Below are positions 7,401-14,862 of a stretch of 15,567 nucleotides of DNA, in pieces. The stretch is taken from positions 1 to 15,567 of the forward strand of contig JAQGOT010000446.1 of assembly GCA_028293465.1 (NCBI GenBank). The letters run 5' to 3'. The notes under the pieces were generated by a model. It saw only the letters and a list, made by a program, of their open reading frames with translations, did no database searches and was not told the DNA's origin. Position 1 is the stretch's first letter, and the number at the start of each line of letters is the position of its first letter. The DNA comes from Pedosphaera sp. Lineage in GTDB: Bacteria > Verrucomicrobiota > Verrucomicrobiia > Limisphaerales > Pedosphaeraceae. A program made the translations under genes and the position numbers.

Positions 7401-8323
7401 TCCAGTTGGAGGTCCGCATCAAACAGGGGGACATTGGCTACCATTGGCACCTGGCCCGGGCGCTGCCGTTGCGGGACGAATCGGGCAGCATTTTTCGCTG
7501 GTTCGGCACCTGCACCGACATTGAAGACCAGAAGCGGACCGAGCACGATTTGCAGGCGGCAAAGAAACAACTGGATAAGCACACCCGAACCTTGGAAAGG
7601 AGGGTCGCTGAGCGCACCGCCAAGCTGGAGGAAGCCATCCGCTCATTGGAAGGAGTTCTATATCATATCGCCCATGACCTCCGCGCGCCGCTCCGCGCCA
7701 TGGCGGGGTTTGCCCAAATGTTGGCAGAGAACCAGCAATCCCGGCTGGATGAGGAGGGAAAAAATTTCACCGAGCGGATTGTTGTCGGTGCCAAGCGCAT
7801 GGACAGCCTCATCCAGGACCTGCTGGCTTACGGCCGCCTGGGCCATTCAAGAATGTCCTTGGTTCGCGTGCCACTGGAACACTCACTGGAACGCGTACTG
7901 CACAATCTGACCGGCGAAATCAGGTGTAAAAAAGCCAAAATCCAGGTGACCAAGCCGCTGCGGGCGGTCCGCGCCGATGTCAACGTGCTTCATCAAGTGC
8001 TCATTCAGCTGCTGAAGAACGCTTTGACTTTTGTCACGCCAGACGTGGCGCCGCGAATCTGCATTTGGGCGGAGCAACGGGATTCAACAGTCCGGCTTTG
8101 GATTGAGGACAAGGGCATCGGAATTGAGATGGAACATCAGGAACGGATTTTCCGGGTCTTTGAACGGTTGCATCGCGTGGATGAATATACCGGGACCGGA
8201 ATCGGGCTGGCCATTGTCTGGAAAGGGGTCGAACGAATGGGGGGTACCGTCGGGGTCGAATCGAAGCCTGGAGAAGGGAGCCGATTCTGGTTGGAACTGC
8301 CGGAGGCTGCGGATGAAGACTGA
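4409..8323 (+). CDS. Membrane-bound multi-PAS sensor histidine kinase
   Basis: This 1304-residue sensor kinase starts with four hydrophobic segments (about 28-46, 51-66, 70-88 and 103-122) in the style of the KdpD-like DUF4118 membrane module. About seven PAS domains follow, at roughly 155-268, 277-402, 415-527, 535-652, 672-787, 798-914 and 928-1043. Most end in the typical DITER(K/N)-like linker. A coiled coil (about 1043-1080) leads to a HisKA domain with phosphoacceptor H1089 in HIAHDLRAPLRA, and then a HATPase domain with N box LLKNAL (N1204), G1 DKGIGI (1234-1239) and G2 GTGIGLAIV (1262-1270). The catalytic core appears intact. There is no HAMP or receiver domain, so phosphate must pass to a separate regulator. 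The HDLRAPL motif is the kind found in phytochrome-like kinases rather than the HEIRNPL seen in NtrB types. The nearest regulator is the NtrC-type protein at 742, but pairing is not shown. ATG 4409 has only a weak ribosome site. The ligands of the PAS domains cannot be read from sequence. Confidence 0.93.
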   Translation: MPSDTNDKITLTTGIRRREGQPLSARYAMAGICVFVALAVSQALVPQLGLRVPFIFFVAASLVAGWYGGLGPGLLALVGGLLLADFFFLRSWQQPGLQSSSDIALMLIYAVVGGMGLAATYSLHRARTREEKIRKTALRLKQDVAEHSQAKEKIDSALEAVHLCTWELDLQTGEIEWSSEHNALLEPKPEGVRQTLESFLGQVHPEDRAHLKHALNNCALEGVPCDVEFRSTRPDGTVHWFLAEGNLLRSEAQKPGRMRGIIMDITERNQTRNHLAESERFIRSALISLGSHIAILDQGGTILEVNQAWRDFALSNGLRLANFGVGANYLATCDQARGAGAAEGRATAAGIRSVARGESPHFYLEYPCHSPTQHRWFMLRVTRFTGDGFLRLVVSHENVTGLKREEEAVRQSEARARAQYKSFPIPTYTWQKQEGTFVLVDYNDAANAFTQGSIARFMSQTAEEMYPDAPEIIEEISRCFREKTCIGREMLYQFRSTGERKHLDVTYVFVPPDLVMIHCEDITEPKRAEEALRESNERFSGAFEHAPIGVALVAPDGRWLKVNRALSDLVGYSETELLARTFQDITLPEDLDVDLENVRRMLTGEIRSYQMEKRYVHQRGHLVTVLLSVSLVRDGQGQPRYFISQIQDITERKRAEQALWESERLARRQLAELELLYESAHVGRCFLDANLRFVRINKWLADVIGRPPAEHIGRSVWEMVPAVRPVYEPILRKVLETGVGVKDLELHRPRLGDPAQTPRDWLVSLDVLKEDDHVLGLNAVVSEITERKRMEAELQRTLSLLATTLESTANGILVSDLAGTVVRYNQKFRAMWRIPEALLALQDDARLLDYVLEQLSEPEAFLSKVQELKNQTEAESRDELRFKDGRVFERYSQPHRVGSEIVGRVWSFHDVTKRKQIEEAVRRSEAQLHELADAMPQIVWTALPDGKVEFVNKRWFEHGDLSAEEPYLHQAWSRMIHPDEADGAARTVRTAFQTGQSFQLEVRIKQGDIGYHWHLARALPLRDESGSIFRWFGTCTDIEDQKRTEHDLQAAKKQLDKHTRTLERRVAERTAKLEEAIRSLEGVLYHIAHDLRAPLRAMAGFAQMLAENQQSRLDEEGKNFTERIVVGAKRMDSLIQDLLAYGRLGHSRMSLVRVPLEHSLERVLHNLTGEIRCKKAKIQVTKPLRAVRADVNVLHQVLIQLLKNALTFVTPDVAPRICIWAEQRDSTVRLWIEDKGIGIEMEHQERIFRVFERLHRVDEYTGTGIGLAIVWKGVERMGGTVGVESKPGEGSRFWLELPEAADED
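8302..8306 (+). promoter_or_regulatory. Ribosome binding site for the small ORF
   Basis: GGAGG lies inside the kinase's last codons, six bases before ATG 8313. This is the clearest Shine-Dalgarno match in the window's left half and is the main argument that the small frame starting there is a gene. Confidence 0.6.
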
Positions 8324-8570
8324 GAACCCATCCGCTTCAACACTCGCAAGCGCGCTCGCGAGTGAGGCGAACCGGTTGCGCGGGGAACTGCGGGAACGAA
8401 TGGATCGCCATCGAAGGCTAATCGAGAGAAGGGAGCAGATTCTCCGCACTTTCGAATTGCTCAACCACGAGCCTCAGCGGAAAAGAATCCATCCCCAGAG
8501 GTCATCGTCAGTTCGTCAAGCCAGCACCTCGGACACGACGCGGGAAGGCTCGACGCCGGTGAGGCGCTGA
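8313..8570 (+). CDS. Small basic coiled-coil protein, overlaps kinase end
   Basis: I do not recognise this 85-residue frame. It begins at ATG 8313, overlaps the last 11 bases of the kinase gene, and has a GGAGG at ideal spacing, so it is likely translated with the kinase. Residues about 10-50 are rich in Arg, Glu and Leu in a helical pattern (SEANRLRGELRERMDRHRRL, then IERREQILRTFELL) and probably form a coiled coil. The rest is basic, Ser/Arg-rich and probably disordered. There is no signal peptide, membrane segment or cysteine. The last 18 codons lie opposite the 3' end of the DUF1501 gene, which may mean that the tail is not under selection. It could be a small partner of the kinase. It could also be a chance frame in the gap between convergent genes. 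Confidence 0.5.
   Translation: MKTENPSASTLASALASEANRLRGELRERMDRHRRLIERREQILRTFELLNHEPQRKRIHPQRSSSVRQASTSDTTREGSTPVRR
8341..8364. repeat. 24-bp near-perfect palindrome
   Basis: Arms CACTCGC (8341-8347) and GCGAGTG (8358-8364) flank AGCGCGCT, which is itself palindromic. Only one pair (A8348 with C8357) is mismatched across 24 bp. It lies just after the kinase stop, within the small ORF, where it encodes a repeated Leu-Ala-Ser motif. No T-run follows, so it is not a standard terminator. It may be a protein-binding site, an RNA hairpin that ends or protects the kinase message, or a coding coincidence. Confidence 0.7.
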
Positions 8571-10006
8571 TCGAGGCCTTGATACCGGAACGTGAACGTT
8601 TCATGGTTCATGCCCAGCAAGCGGAGCGCCGTCGCATGGAAGTCATGGATATGGACCGGATCTTTGACGATGTTGTAGGAAAAGTCATCCGTCTCGCCAT
8701 GGATGAAACCAGGCTTCGAGCCGCCGCCCGCCATCCACATGGTGAAGCAGCGCGGATGATGATCGCGGCCATAGTTCTCCTTGGTGAGACCGCCTTGCGA
8801 GTACACGGTGCGCCCGAATTCACCGCCCCAAACGACGAGCGTGGAATCGAGCAACCCGCGTTGCTTAAGGTCCTGCACCAAGCCGTAGCAGGCCTGATCA
8901 ATGTCCTTGCATTGCATCGGGAGCCGACCGGCGACGTTGCTGTGGGTGTCCCAATTGTTGTGATAAACCTGCACGAAGCGGACGCCGCGTTCGACCATGC
9001 GCCGGGCCAGCAACGCGGTGTTGGCAAAGGTGCCCGGCTTTTTCGCCTCGACACCGTAAAGCTGGTAGGTGGAATCCGGTTCACCGGAGGTGTCCGTGAG
9101 TTCGGGGACGCTGGACTGCATCCGGAAGGCCAGCTCGAATTGTTCGATGCGCGTGTGTGTCTCCGGATCGGCCAGTTGCCGGAAGTTCAGTTCGTTCAAC
9201 TCCTTCAAGCCATCGAGCATTTTCCGGCGCACCCCCGCCGAGACGCCCGCCGGGTTGTTGATGAACAGGATGGGATGGCCCGCCGAACGGAAAGATACCC
9301 CGGCATGTTGTCCCGGCAGATAGCCGGAGGACCACAGCCGTCCGGAGATGGCCTGGACTTGTTCCGTATTGGTGGACTTGGCCACGAGCACGACAAATGT
9401 CGGCAGGTCCTGGTTCAGGGAGCCGAGTCCGTAGGAAACCCAAGAACCCATGCAGGGACGCCCGGTGATCTGGTTGCCGGTTTGCATGTAACAAATCGCC
9501 GGTTCGTGATTGATGGCCTCGGTGTGCATCGACCGGATGAAACACATGTCATCGACCATCTTCGAAGTCCAGGGCAGCAATTCGCTCACCCACATGCCTG
9601 CTTTCCCGTGTTGCGCGAACTTGTACAAGGAAGGCGCAATCGGAAACCGCGTCTGGCCGCTCGTCATGGTGGTCAACCGCTGGCCCTGCCGGACCGACTC
9701 CGGCAGATCCTTGTCGTAATAATCCTTCATCACCGGCTTGTAATCGAAAAGATCCATCTGCGGCGGCCCGCCCACCATGTGCAGGTAAATCACCTGTTTC
9801 GCCCTGGCGGGAAAATGCGGTCCCAGGACTTTAGGGAGCATCGGCTCGTTGGCAACCTGAGGCGCACCGGCCCGGAGCAACTGCGGTGCGAGCATGCCCA
9901 GCGCCGCGCTGCCGATGAAACTGGCGCCGCGCTTGAAGAACTGGCGCCGCGTCTCGTAACGCACGTAGTCTTTCAGCAACGGATGCGGATCGTTTGGAGA
10001 ATTCAT
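8516..10006 (-). CDS. DUF1501 family exported protein (Tat signal)
   Basis: This 496-residue protein is a full-length member of the DUF1501 family (PF07394), which has a sulfatase/alkaline-phosphatase-like fold and is abundant in Planctomycetota and Verrucomicrobiota. The N-terminus has a twin-arginine signal: TRRQFFKRG (19-27) then a hydrophobic stretch (30-44). Family phrases include HMVGGPPQMDLFDYKP (76-91), INHEPA (165-170), YHNNWDTHSN (348-357), WGGEFGRT (393-400), GRDHHPRCFT (413-422) and HIHDFHATALRLLG (452-465). These His- and Asp-rich motifs suggest a metal site. The gene follows the DUF1549/DUF1553 gene after 8 bases, so the two form an operon, as is usual for this pair. A role in exported polysaccharide or sulfate-ester metabolism is often supposed but unproven. 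The 3' end overlaps the small plus-strand frame by 55 bp. Confidence 0.95.
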   Translation of the reverse strand: MNSPNDPHPLLKDYVRYETRRQFFKRGASFIGSAALGMLAPQLLRAGAPQVANEPMLPKVLGPHFPARAKQVIYLHMVGGPPQMDLFDYKPVMKDYYDKDLPESVRQGQRLTTMTSGQTRFPIAPSLYKFAQHGKAGMWVSELLPWTSKMVDDMCFIRSMHTEAINHEPAICYMQTGNQITGRPCMGSWVSYGLGSLNQDLPTFVVLVAKSTNTEQVQAISGRLWSSGYLPGQHAGVSFRSAGHPILFINNPAGVSAGVRRKMLDGLKELNELNFRQLADPETHTRIEQFELAFRMQSSVPELTDTSGEPDSTYQLYGVEAKKPGTFANTALLARRMVERGVRFVQVYHNNWDTHSNVAGRLPMQCKDIDQACYGLVQDLKQRGLLDSTLVVWGGEFGRTVYSQGGLTKENYGRDHHPRCFTMWMAGGGSKPGFIHGETDDFSYNIVKDPVHIHDFHATALRLLGMNHETFTFRYQGLDQRLTGVEPSRVVSEVLA

Positions 10007-10014
10007 AACCGGGT

Positions 10015-13000
10015 TTACTTATTCAGCACTTCATCCAAGTTCATCAGCTCGTTGGCCACCATGGCATACGCCGCGAGCGTCGGTTTGTCCAACGCCGTGT
10101 CGGCCTTGGACTCACCCACGGCGATCAACGTTTCCGCATCCTGGGGTGCCGCTTGGTAGTGCGCCAGCAGGTCCTTCAGGACGGAGCCGGCGATTTTCCG
10201 CTCTTCCGGCCGCAACGACCGCGCCAACAGCCGCCGCGCCATGAAATCGAGCCGGCCCTTCTCCTTGGCACCACCTTCCTTGAGCGCGCACTGCGCCAGG
10301 TTGCGCGCGGCCTCCACAAACTGTGGATCGTTCAACGTCGCCAGCGCCTGCAACGGGGTGTCTGTCCGCTCGCGCCGCACGGTGCAGGTCTCGCGGCTGG
10401 GGGCGTTAAAAATTTCCATGGCGGCCGGGGGCGCGGCGCGTTTCCAAAACGTATAAAGGCTGCGACGATACAAACTCTCTCCCGAATCGCGTTTGTAGTC
10501 ACGGGTGTTGCTCCCGATCATCGCCACGCCTTCCCACACCCCCTCGGGCTGGTAGGGCTTCACGCTCGGGCCGCCGATTTTTGAAACCAACAACCCGCTG
10601 GCGGCCAGCGCGTAATCCCGGACCATTTCCGCGTCCATCCGAAAACGCGGCCCGCGGGAGAGCAGCCGGTTCGCGGGATCTTTGGCCAGCCGCTCCGGAG
10701 TGATGGTGGCCACCTGGCGATAGGCAGCCGACGTCACGAGCAGTTTGAAAAACGCCTTCACGTCCCAGCCCGACTCACGAAACTCAACGGCCATCCAGTC
10801 AAGCAGTTCGGGATGCGACGGCATCTCGCCCGTGACCCCAAAATCGCCCGTTGTGCGGACGAGGCCCGTCCCGAAAACTTCCTGCCAGAAACGGTTCACC
10901 GTGACGCGGGCCGTCAAGGGATGCTCGGGCAGGAGCAGCCAGCGCGCGAAGCCCAGACGGTTGCGAGGAAAATCGGATGGCATTGGCGGCAGCGCCGCGG
11001 GCGTGCCTGGCGGCGCTTTGTCACGCCGTTTGTCATAGTCTCCCCGGAAAAGCACGTAAGCCTCAGCCGCCTCATCACGCTCGTGCATCACATGCGCCAC
11101 GGTGCCGCGGGTTTTGATCTCGGTTTCCTCCTTTTCCAAGCCAGCCAGCGCAGTCGTGGCCGCCTGGAATTCATGGTCAAAACGAGGCAGCCAACTCTTA
11201 TATATATCTCCATTCTCGGCCTCGGTGCGGTTTTCAGCCGCCTTGCTGACCAACCAGGCGAGACGGGTGTCGGGGCCCGCCGCTTTAACTTCCTCCTCCT
11301 TCAGGGCGCGAGCGTAAATCCGGGCGTCTTGCAGGCCGGCCTTTTCCAACGGCGACTTCGAGTGGCGTTGTCCGATTTTGAACGGAACCTCGGTGCGGAT
11401 GGTGTTGCTCAGCTTGTCATTGTCCACCGCCTTTTCCTGCAGCTCGCCATCAATATAGATCTTTACCCCCTTCGCTTTGGCCGAACCGTCATAAGTCACA
11501 CAGACATGGGTCCAACGGTTGGTCTCCAGCGCCTTCCTCGCGACCACCTTGATGGCATCCTCCGGCCACCGGTGAATGATGTGCGCGCCCGGCTTGCCGT
11601 CCTCCAGCCAAAAATCCCAACCGCGATAATCGTGGTCATCATCCATGCGTGAAAAGATCGCCCCGCCCTGCCCTTCGGAGAGTCGCACCCACGCGCTGAA
11701 ACTGAACGGTTGATCACGCTCAAAGTCTCCCACCCCGGCAATCTCCGGCGTGTTGTTGCTGCTGGTCGTGAACGCCTTGGCCGCCAGAACGCCTTCCTGC
11801 CAGGCTGCGTCGGTGAGCAGCGTGAGGTCCTGTTCTTTGCCTTCCGCGCTGAATTTGATGGACCGATCCCGGTCATCGGCCAACAACGCCTGCCAGGCAG
11901 GCTTCTCGGCTGGCAATCCCTTGGCAAAAAGCTCCGGCGACGCGCCGCCCAGCCAGGTGCTGAAATCCGGGTGCCCGGATTTGCGCCGATCCTCGATCCG
12001 TTGCTTGGCCGTCGTCTTGACGCCGGGGAGCGATTCCCAGCGCGGACGATCCTCCATCGTCGGCACCACCAGGATGGGCGGCGTATCTTTGGCGTTGCCA
12101 TCCATCGCTTTCTGCGTGGTGTTGTTGAAGAAAGCGGACATCGAGTAAAATTCCTTCTGCGACAAGCGATCGAACTTGTGATCGTGGCAGACGGCGCAAC
12201 CGGCCGTCAATCCGAGCCAAACCTGCGAGGTCGCTTCCGTGCGATCGCGGGCGTAAAGCACCAGGTATTCCTCAACGATGGCCCCGCCTTCGTTGCTGGT
12301 CATGTTGCAGCGGTTGAACCCGCTGGCGACCTGCTGCTCCAGCGTATGGTCGGGCAACAAGTCGCCGGCCAGTTGTTCGAGCGTGAAGTCGGCAAATGAC
12401 TGATTGCGGTTGAAAGCCTTGATCACCCACTCGCGGTAGGACCACATCTCCCGGTAATTATCAAAATGAATGCCGTTGGAATCGGCGTACCGGGCGGCGT
12501 CCAACCAATATCGTGCGCGATGTTCCCCGTATTGCGGCGAGGCCAGCAGGCAATCCACCAGCTTTTCATAAGCCCTGGGCGACGAATCTTTGACGAACGC
12601 CTCCACCTCCGCCGGGGTCGGCGGCAGACCGGTCAGATCGAGACTGACCCGGCGGGCCAAGGTGCGGCGATCGGCTTCCGGGGCGGGTGACAACCCTTCC
12701 TTTTCCAACCCTGCGAGAATGAAATTATCAATCGGGTTCCGCGCCCAATGGGTGTTCCGCACTTTCGCCAGCGCCGGCCGTTGCGCGGCGATCAAAGACC
12801 AATGTGCTTCATACTTGGCGCCGCCAGCGATCCAGCTTTTCAGGAGCGCCTTTTGCTGCGGCGTCAAGGTCTTGTGGGTTTTGGTGGGCGGCATCACCTC
12901 GTCCGGGTCGCTCGCCATGATGCGCTGCACCACCGCGCTGCCCTCCGGATTGCCCGGCACGATAGCAGGTTGACTATCCTTGCGCGGGAGAATTGCTTCT

Positions 13001-13224
13001 TCAAAACGGTCCAACCTCAACCCCGCTTTGCGCGCGGCGGAATCGGGACCGTGACAGGTGAAACAGTTTTCGGAAAGGATCGGCCGGACATCCCGGTTAT
13101 ACTGAATGTTGCTCCCGGTCGAAACGCCGGCCACCGAAATCTCGGCCGTGAATACAGCCAACAGGCCTGAACTGGCGGCGACCCAACGAAACCTAGAGAC
13201 AAATGACGTCGCAAATGAAACCAT
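10015..13224 (-). CDS. PSCyt1-DUF1549-LamG-DUF1553 exported protein
   Basis: This 1069-residue protein has the layout typical of large Planctomycetota/Verrucomicrobiota exported cytochrome-like proteins. A Sec signal peptide (about 1-33, hydrophobic part WVAASSGLLAVF, cleavage near VAG) is followed by PSCyt1 (about 45-140) with haem motif CFTCH (54-58) and a likely axial Met in VMPP (111). DUF1549 comes next (about 160-370), with RRVSLDLTGLPPTP and a second CAVCH (343-347) in its signature CAVCHDHKFD. A LamG/concanavalin-like domain (about 505-645) contains FSFSAWVRL, NRWTHVCVTYDG and VKIYIDGEL. A charged helical linker and DUF1553 (about 753-1025, with NRFWQEVFGTGLV and ERTDTPLQAL) end it. 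It probably acts in the periplasm or at the surface, with the LamG domain perhaps binding glycans. The frame is open further upstream (ATG 13260, ATG 13290). I prefer ATG 13224 because it gives a compact Sec signal. It is the first gene of the pair with DUF1501. The reaction is unknown. Confidence 0.93.
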   Translation of the reverse strand: MVSFATSFVSRFRWVAASSGLLAVFTAEISVAGVSTGSNIQYNRDVRPILSENCFTCHGPDSAARKAGLRLDRFEEAILPRKDSQPAIVPGNPEGSAVVQRIMASDPDEVMPPTKTHKTLTPQQKALLKSWIAGGAKYEAHWSLIAAQRPALAKVRNTHWARNPIDNFILAGLEKEGLSPAPEADRRTLARRVSLDLTGLPPTPAEVEAFVKDSSPRAYEKLVDCLLASPQYGEHRARYWLDAARYADSNGIHFDNYREMWSYREWVIKAFNRNQSFADFTLEQLAGDLLPDHTLEQQVASGFNRCNMTSNEGGAIVEEYLVLYARDRTEATSQVWLGLTAGCAVCHDHKFDRLSQKEFYSMSAFFNNTTQKAMDGNAKDTPPILVVPTMEDRPRWESLPGVKTTAKQRIEDRRKSGHPDFSTWLGGASPELFAKGLPAEKPAWQALLADDRDRSIKFSAEGKEQDLTLLTDAAWQEGVLAAKAFTTSSNNTPEIAGVGDFERDQPFSFSAWVRLSEGQGGAIFSRMDDDHDYRGWDFWLEDGKPGAHIIHRWPEDAIKVVARKALETNRWTHVCVTYDGSAKAKGVKIYIDGELQEKAVDNDKLSNTIRTEVPFKIGQRHSKSPLEKAGLQDARIYARALKEEEVKAAGPDTRLAWLVSKAAENRTEAENGDIYKSWLPRFDHEFQAATTALAGLEKEETEIKTRGTVAHVMHERDEAAEAYVLFRGDYDKRRDKAPPGTPAALPPMPSDFPRNRLGFARWLLLPEHPLTARVTVNRFWQEVFGTGLVRTTGDFGVTGEMPSHPELLDWMAVEFRESGWDVKAFFKLLVTSAAYRQVATITPERLAKDPANRLLSRGPRFRMDAEMVRDYALAASGLLVSKIGGPSVKPYQPEGVWEGVAMIGSNTRDYKRDSGESLYRRSLYTFWKRAAPPAAMEIFNAPSRETCTVRRERTDTPLQALATLNDPQFVEAARNLAQCALKEGGAKEKGRLDFMARRLLARSLRPEERKIAGSVLKDLLAHYQAAPQDAETLIAVGESKADTALDKPTLAAYAMVANELMNLDEVLNK

Positions 13225-13447
13225 GACGGGGCGCAAAAAATTACGCCTCGTCCGGACCATCGCCCGACCGATTGTTAAAACCAAGGTCATTGCCAAATTA
13301 TTTACAACCGCAGTGGAAGTTACGCAACTTTGACGTTTTTAACCGCCGATGAATTCAAATTTGCGAAGTTTGGCTTCGTGGAGAGGAACAAAAGCGGCTT
13401 CGAGCTGGCAGTCCGCCAGGCTCCCCTGTTGCCGCACCACATTCAAT

Positions 13448-13459
13448 TGCTCGCGAGCA
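13448..13459. repeat. 12-bp perfect palindrome downstream of the Fe-ADH
   Basis: TGCTCGCGAGCA is a perfect palindrome in the 264-bp gap between the alcohol dehydrogenase stop and the DUF1549/DUF1553 start. GCTCG here can alternatively pair with CGAGC at 13469-13473, which is followed by TTTTT, but that orientation suits a plus-strand transcript and no plus-strand gene ends here. Elsewhere the gap holds a short CGAAG/CTTCG hairpin (around 13364-13378) and nothing else I can name. No strong promoter for the minus-strand gene was found. Confidence 0.45.
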
Positions 13460-13488
13460 GTTGGCCCACGAGCTTTTTGAATTTTACC

Positions 13489-14766
13489 TCAGCGGACTCC
13501 GGCACTGTCGCCATCCCCACGCGGCTCAAACGCGGCTTCGTAGAGTTCCACAAAATCGGCTTCGGCGATGGCACGAGGGTTGAATCCCGCCGTCCATTGT
13601 TTGGCGGCTTCGGCGGCGAGCGTTTTGATTTGCGAACGCTTCACGCCGCAATCCGCCAGCGAGCGCGGCATGTGGGCCAGGTTCAGCAATGATTCCAACC
13701 GGGCGATCAATGCTTCCAGCGCCGTCTCCTGGCCATCACTGACGCACGCAATTTCCGGCGCGGAAGCGAGCTCCGCATACGCCAACCGGGCGACCGGGTC
13801 GCGACCGTTAAACCGCACCACCAGCGGCAGCATCATTCCAACCGCCTGACCGTGGGCGATGCCGAACCGGGCGGTCAACGGATTTGCCGCCGAATGGGCC
13901 GCGCCGAGCATGCTGTTCTCAATCGCGGTTCCGGCCAGCGCCGCACCCAGCAGCATGCGCCCTCGCGCTTCGAGATCCCCGGGATTCCGCAGCACGCGCG
14001 GAAAACTATCCACCGCCAGCTTAAACGCCTCGTGTGAGTACATCATCGAGAGCGCATTGCGTTTGCGGGTCACCGCCGTCTCAACGGCATGGGCAATGGC
14101 GTCGATGCCGGTGCAGGCGGTCACGCGGGGAGGTTGCGAGACGGTCAGCGCGGGATCCAAAATCGCCATGCGCGCCACGGCCTTGGGATCGCCGCAGGCC
14201 ATTTTTTGGTGGGTCCGTTCATCGGCGATCAAGGCAAAGGATTGGCACTCGCTGCCGGTGCCGGCGGTCGTCGGGACGGCAATCAACGGCAGCATCGGTT
14301 TCGTGGCCTTGCCGATGCCCCAGTAATCCTGCATACGACCGCCGTTTGTCAGGAGGAAATTGCAACCCTTGGCCGTGTCCATGCTGCTGCCGCCGCCCAA
14401 CCCGACAATCGTGTCAACGCCGGCAGCTTTGGCGACCGCCAGGCATTCATCCACATCCCGGGTCGTGGGATTTTCATGCGCTTTGCCAAACACCGCGACC
14501 GCCAAGCCCTCAGTGAGCAAAAGGTGTTGAACCCGATCCGCATGGCCGGCGGCCACGATTCCCGGATCGGTGACGAGCAGGATTTTCTTCGCCCCCAATT
14601 CACGGGCCAGTTCGCCTACGCGCTCCACGCTGTTCACCCCAAACACCAACCGCGTGCGAGGCTGATAGTCGAATTGAATGGTGCCAACCTGGGCCTCGGG
14701 CGCGCTTCCCGTGGCGACGGTAGTTTTCCGTCCCCTGCCGTTTTTCTGTCGAGCCGCTTTTGACAT
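13489..14766 (-). CDS. Iron-containing alcohol dehydrogenase (group III)
   Basis: This 425-residue protein belongs to the Fe-ADH family (PF00465), cytoplasmic NAD(P)-dependent enzymes that interconvert alcohols and aldehydes or ketones. The nucleotide-binding signature GGGSSMDTAKG is at 124-134, and PTTAGTGSE at 165-173. All four metal ligands can be placed: D222 and H226 in TGIDAIAHAVE, H291 in GAAHSAANPL and H305 in FGIAHGQAVG. The first 25 or so residues are a basic, low-complexity extension beyond the usual family start. ATG 14766 has only a weak ribosome site, so a later start is possible. It lies 96 bp downstream of the aldehyde dehydrogenase-like gene in the same direction, which suggests a joint pathway with an aldehyde intermediate. 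The specific substrate cannot be told; 1,2-propanediol/lactaldehyde, butanol and similar activities occur in the family. Confidence 0.93.
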   Translation of the reverse strand: MSKAARQKNGRGRKTTVATGSAPEAQVGTIQFDYQPRTRLVFGVNSVERVGELARELGAKKILLVTDPGIVAAGHADRVQHLLLTEGLAVAVFGKAHENPTTRDVDECLAVAKAAGVDTIVGLGGGSSMDTAKGCNFLLTNGGRMQDYWGIGKATKPMLPLIAVPTTAGTGSECQSFALIADERTHQKMACGDPKAVARMAILDPALTVSQPPRVTACTGIDAIAHAVETAVTRKRNALSMMYSHEAFKLAVDSFPRVLRNPGDLEARGRMLLGAALAGTAIENSMLGAAHSAANPLTARFGIAHGQAVGMMLPLVVRFNGRDPVARLAYAELASAPEIACVSDGQETALEALIARLESLLNLAHMPRSLADCGVKRSQIKTLAAEAAKQWTAGFNPRAIAEADFVELYEAAFEPRGDGDSAGVR

Positions 14767-14862
14767 TTTGTTAGCCCACGATCAACCCGCTCAATTCCCA
14801 CCGGGATGCGAGCCGTCCCGAATCAGACGCCCCCGCCCCCCATCCTGTTCAATCCGCAATGC

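Noticed and set aside
8579..10159. 526-codon plus-strand frame
   Set aside because: It is fully antisense to the clear DUF1501 gene, with no recognisable domain. Long shadow frames are usual in GC-rich genes.
13224..13296. Upstream TRRNFL as a Tat signal for the cytochrome-like protein
   Set aside because: The hydrophobic stretch starts about 18 residues after the arginines, too far for a Tat signal, and haem-binding proteins normally use Sec. The shorter start gives a normal Sec signal.
13297..13327. Possible promoter for the DUF1549/DUF1553 gene (minus-strand TTGCGT and AATAAT)
   Set aside because: The spacer is 19 bases and the -35 match is weak, so it is not better than chance in this AT-rich patch.
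13449..13478. Hairpin followed by TTTTT, a possible terminator
   Set aside because: It is oriented for plus-strand transcription, but the flanking genes are both on the minus strand, and no plus-strand gene ends here.
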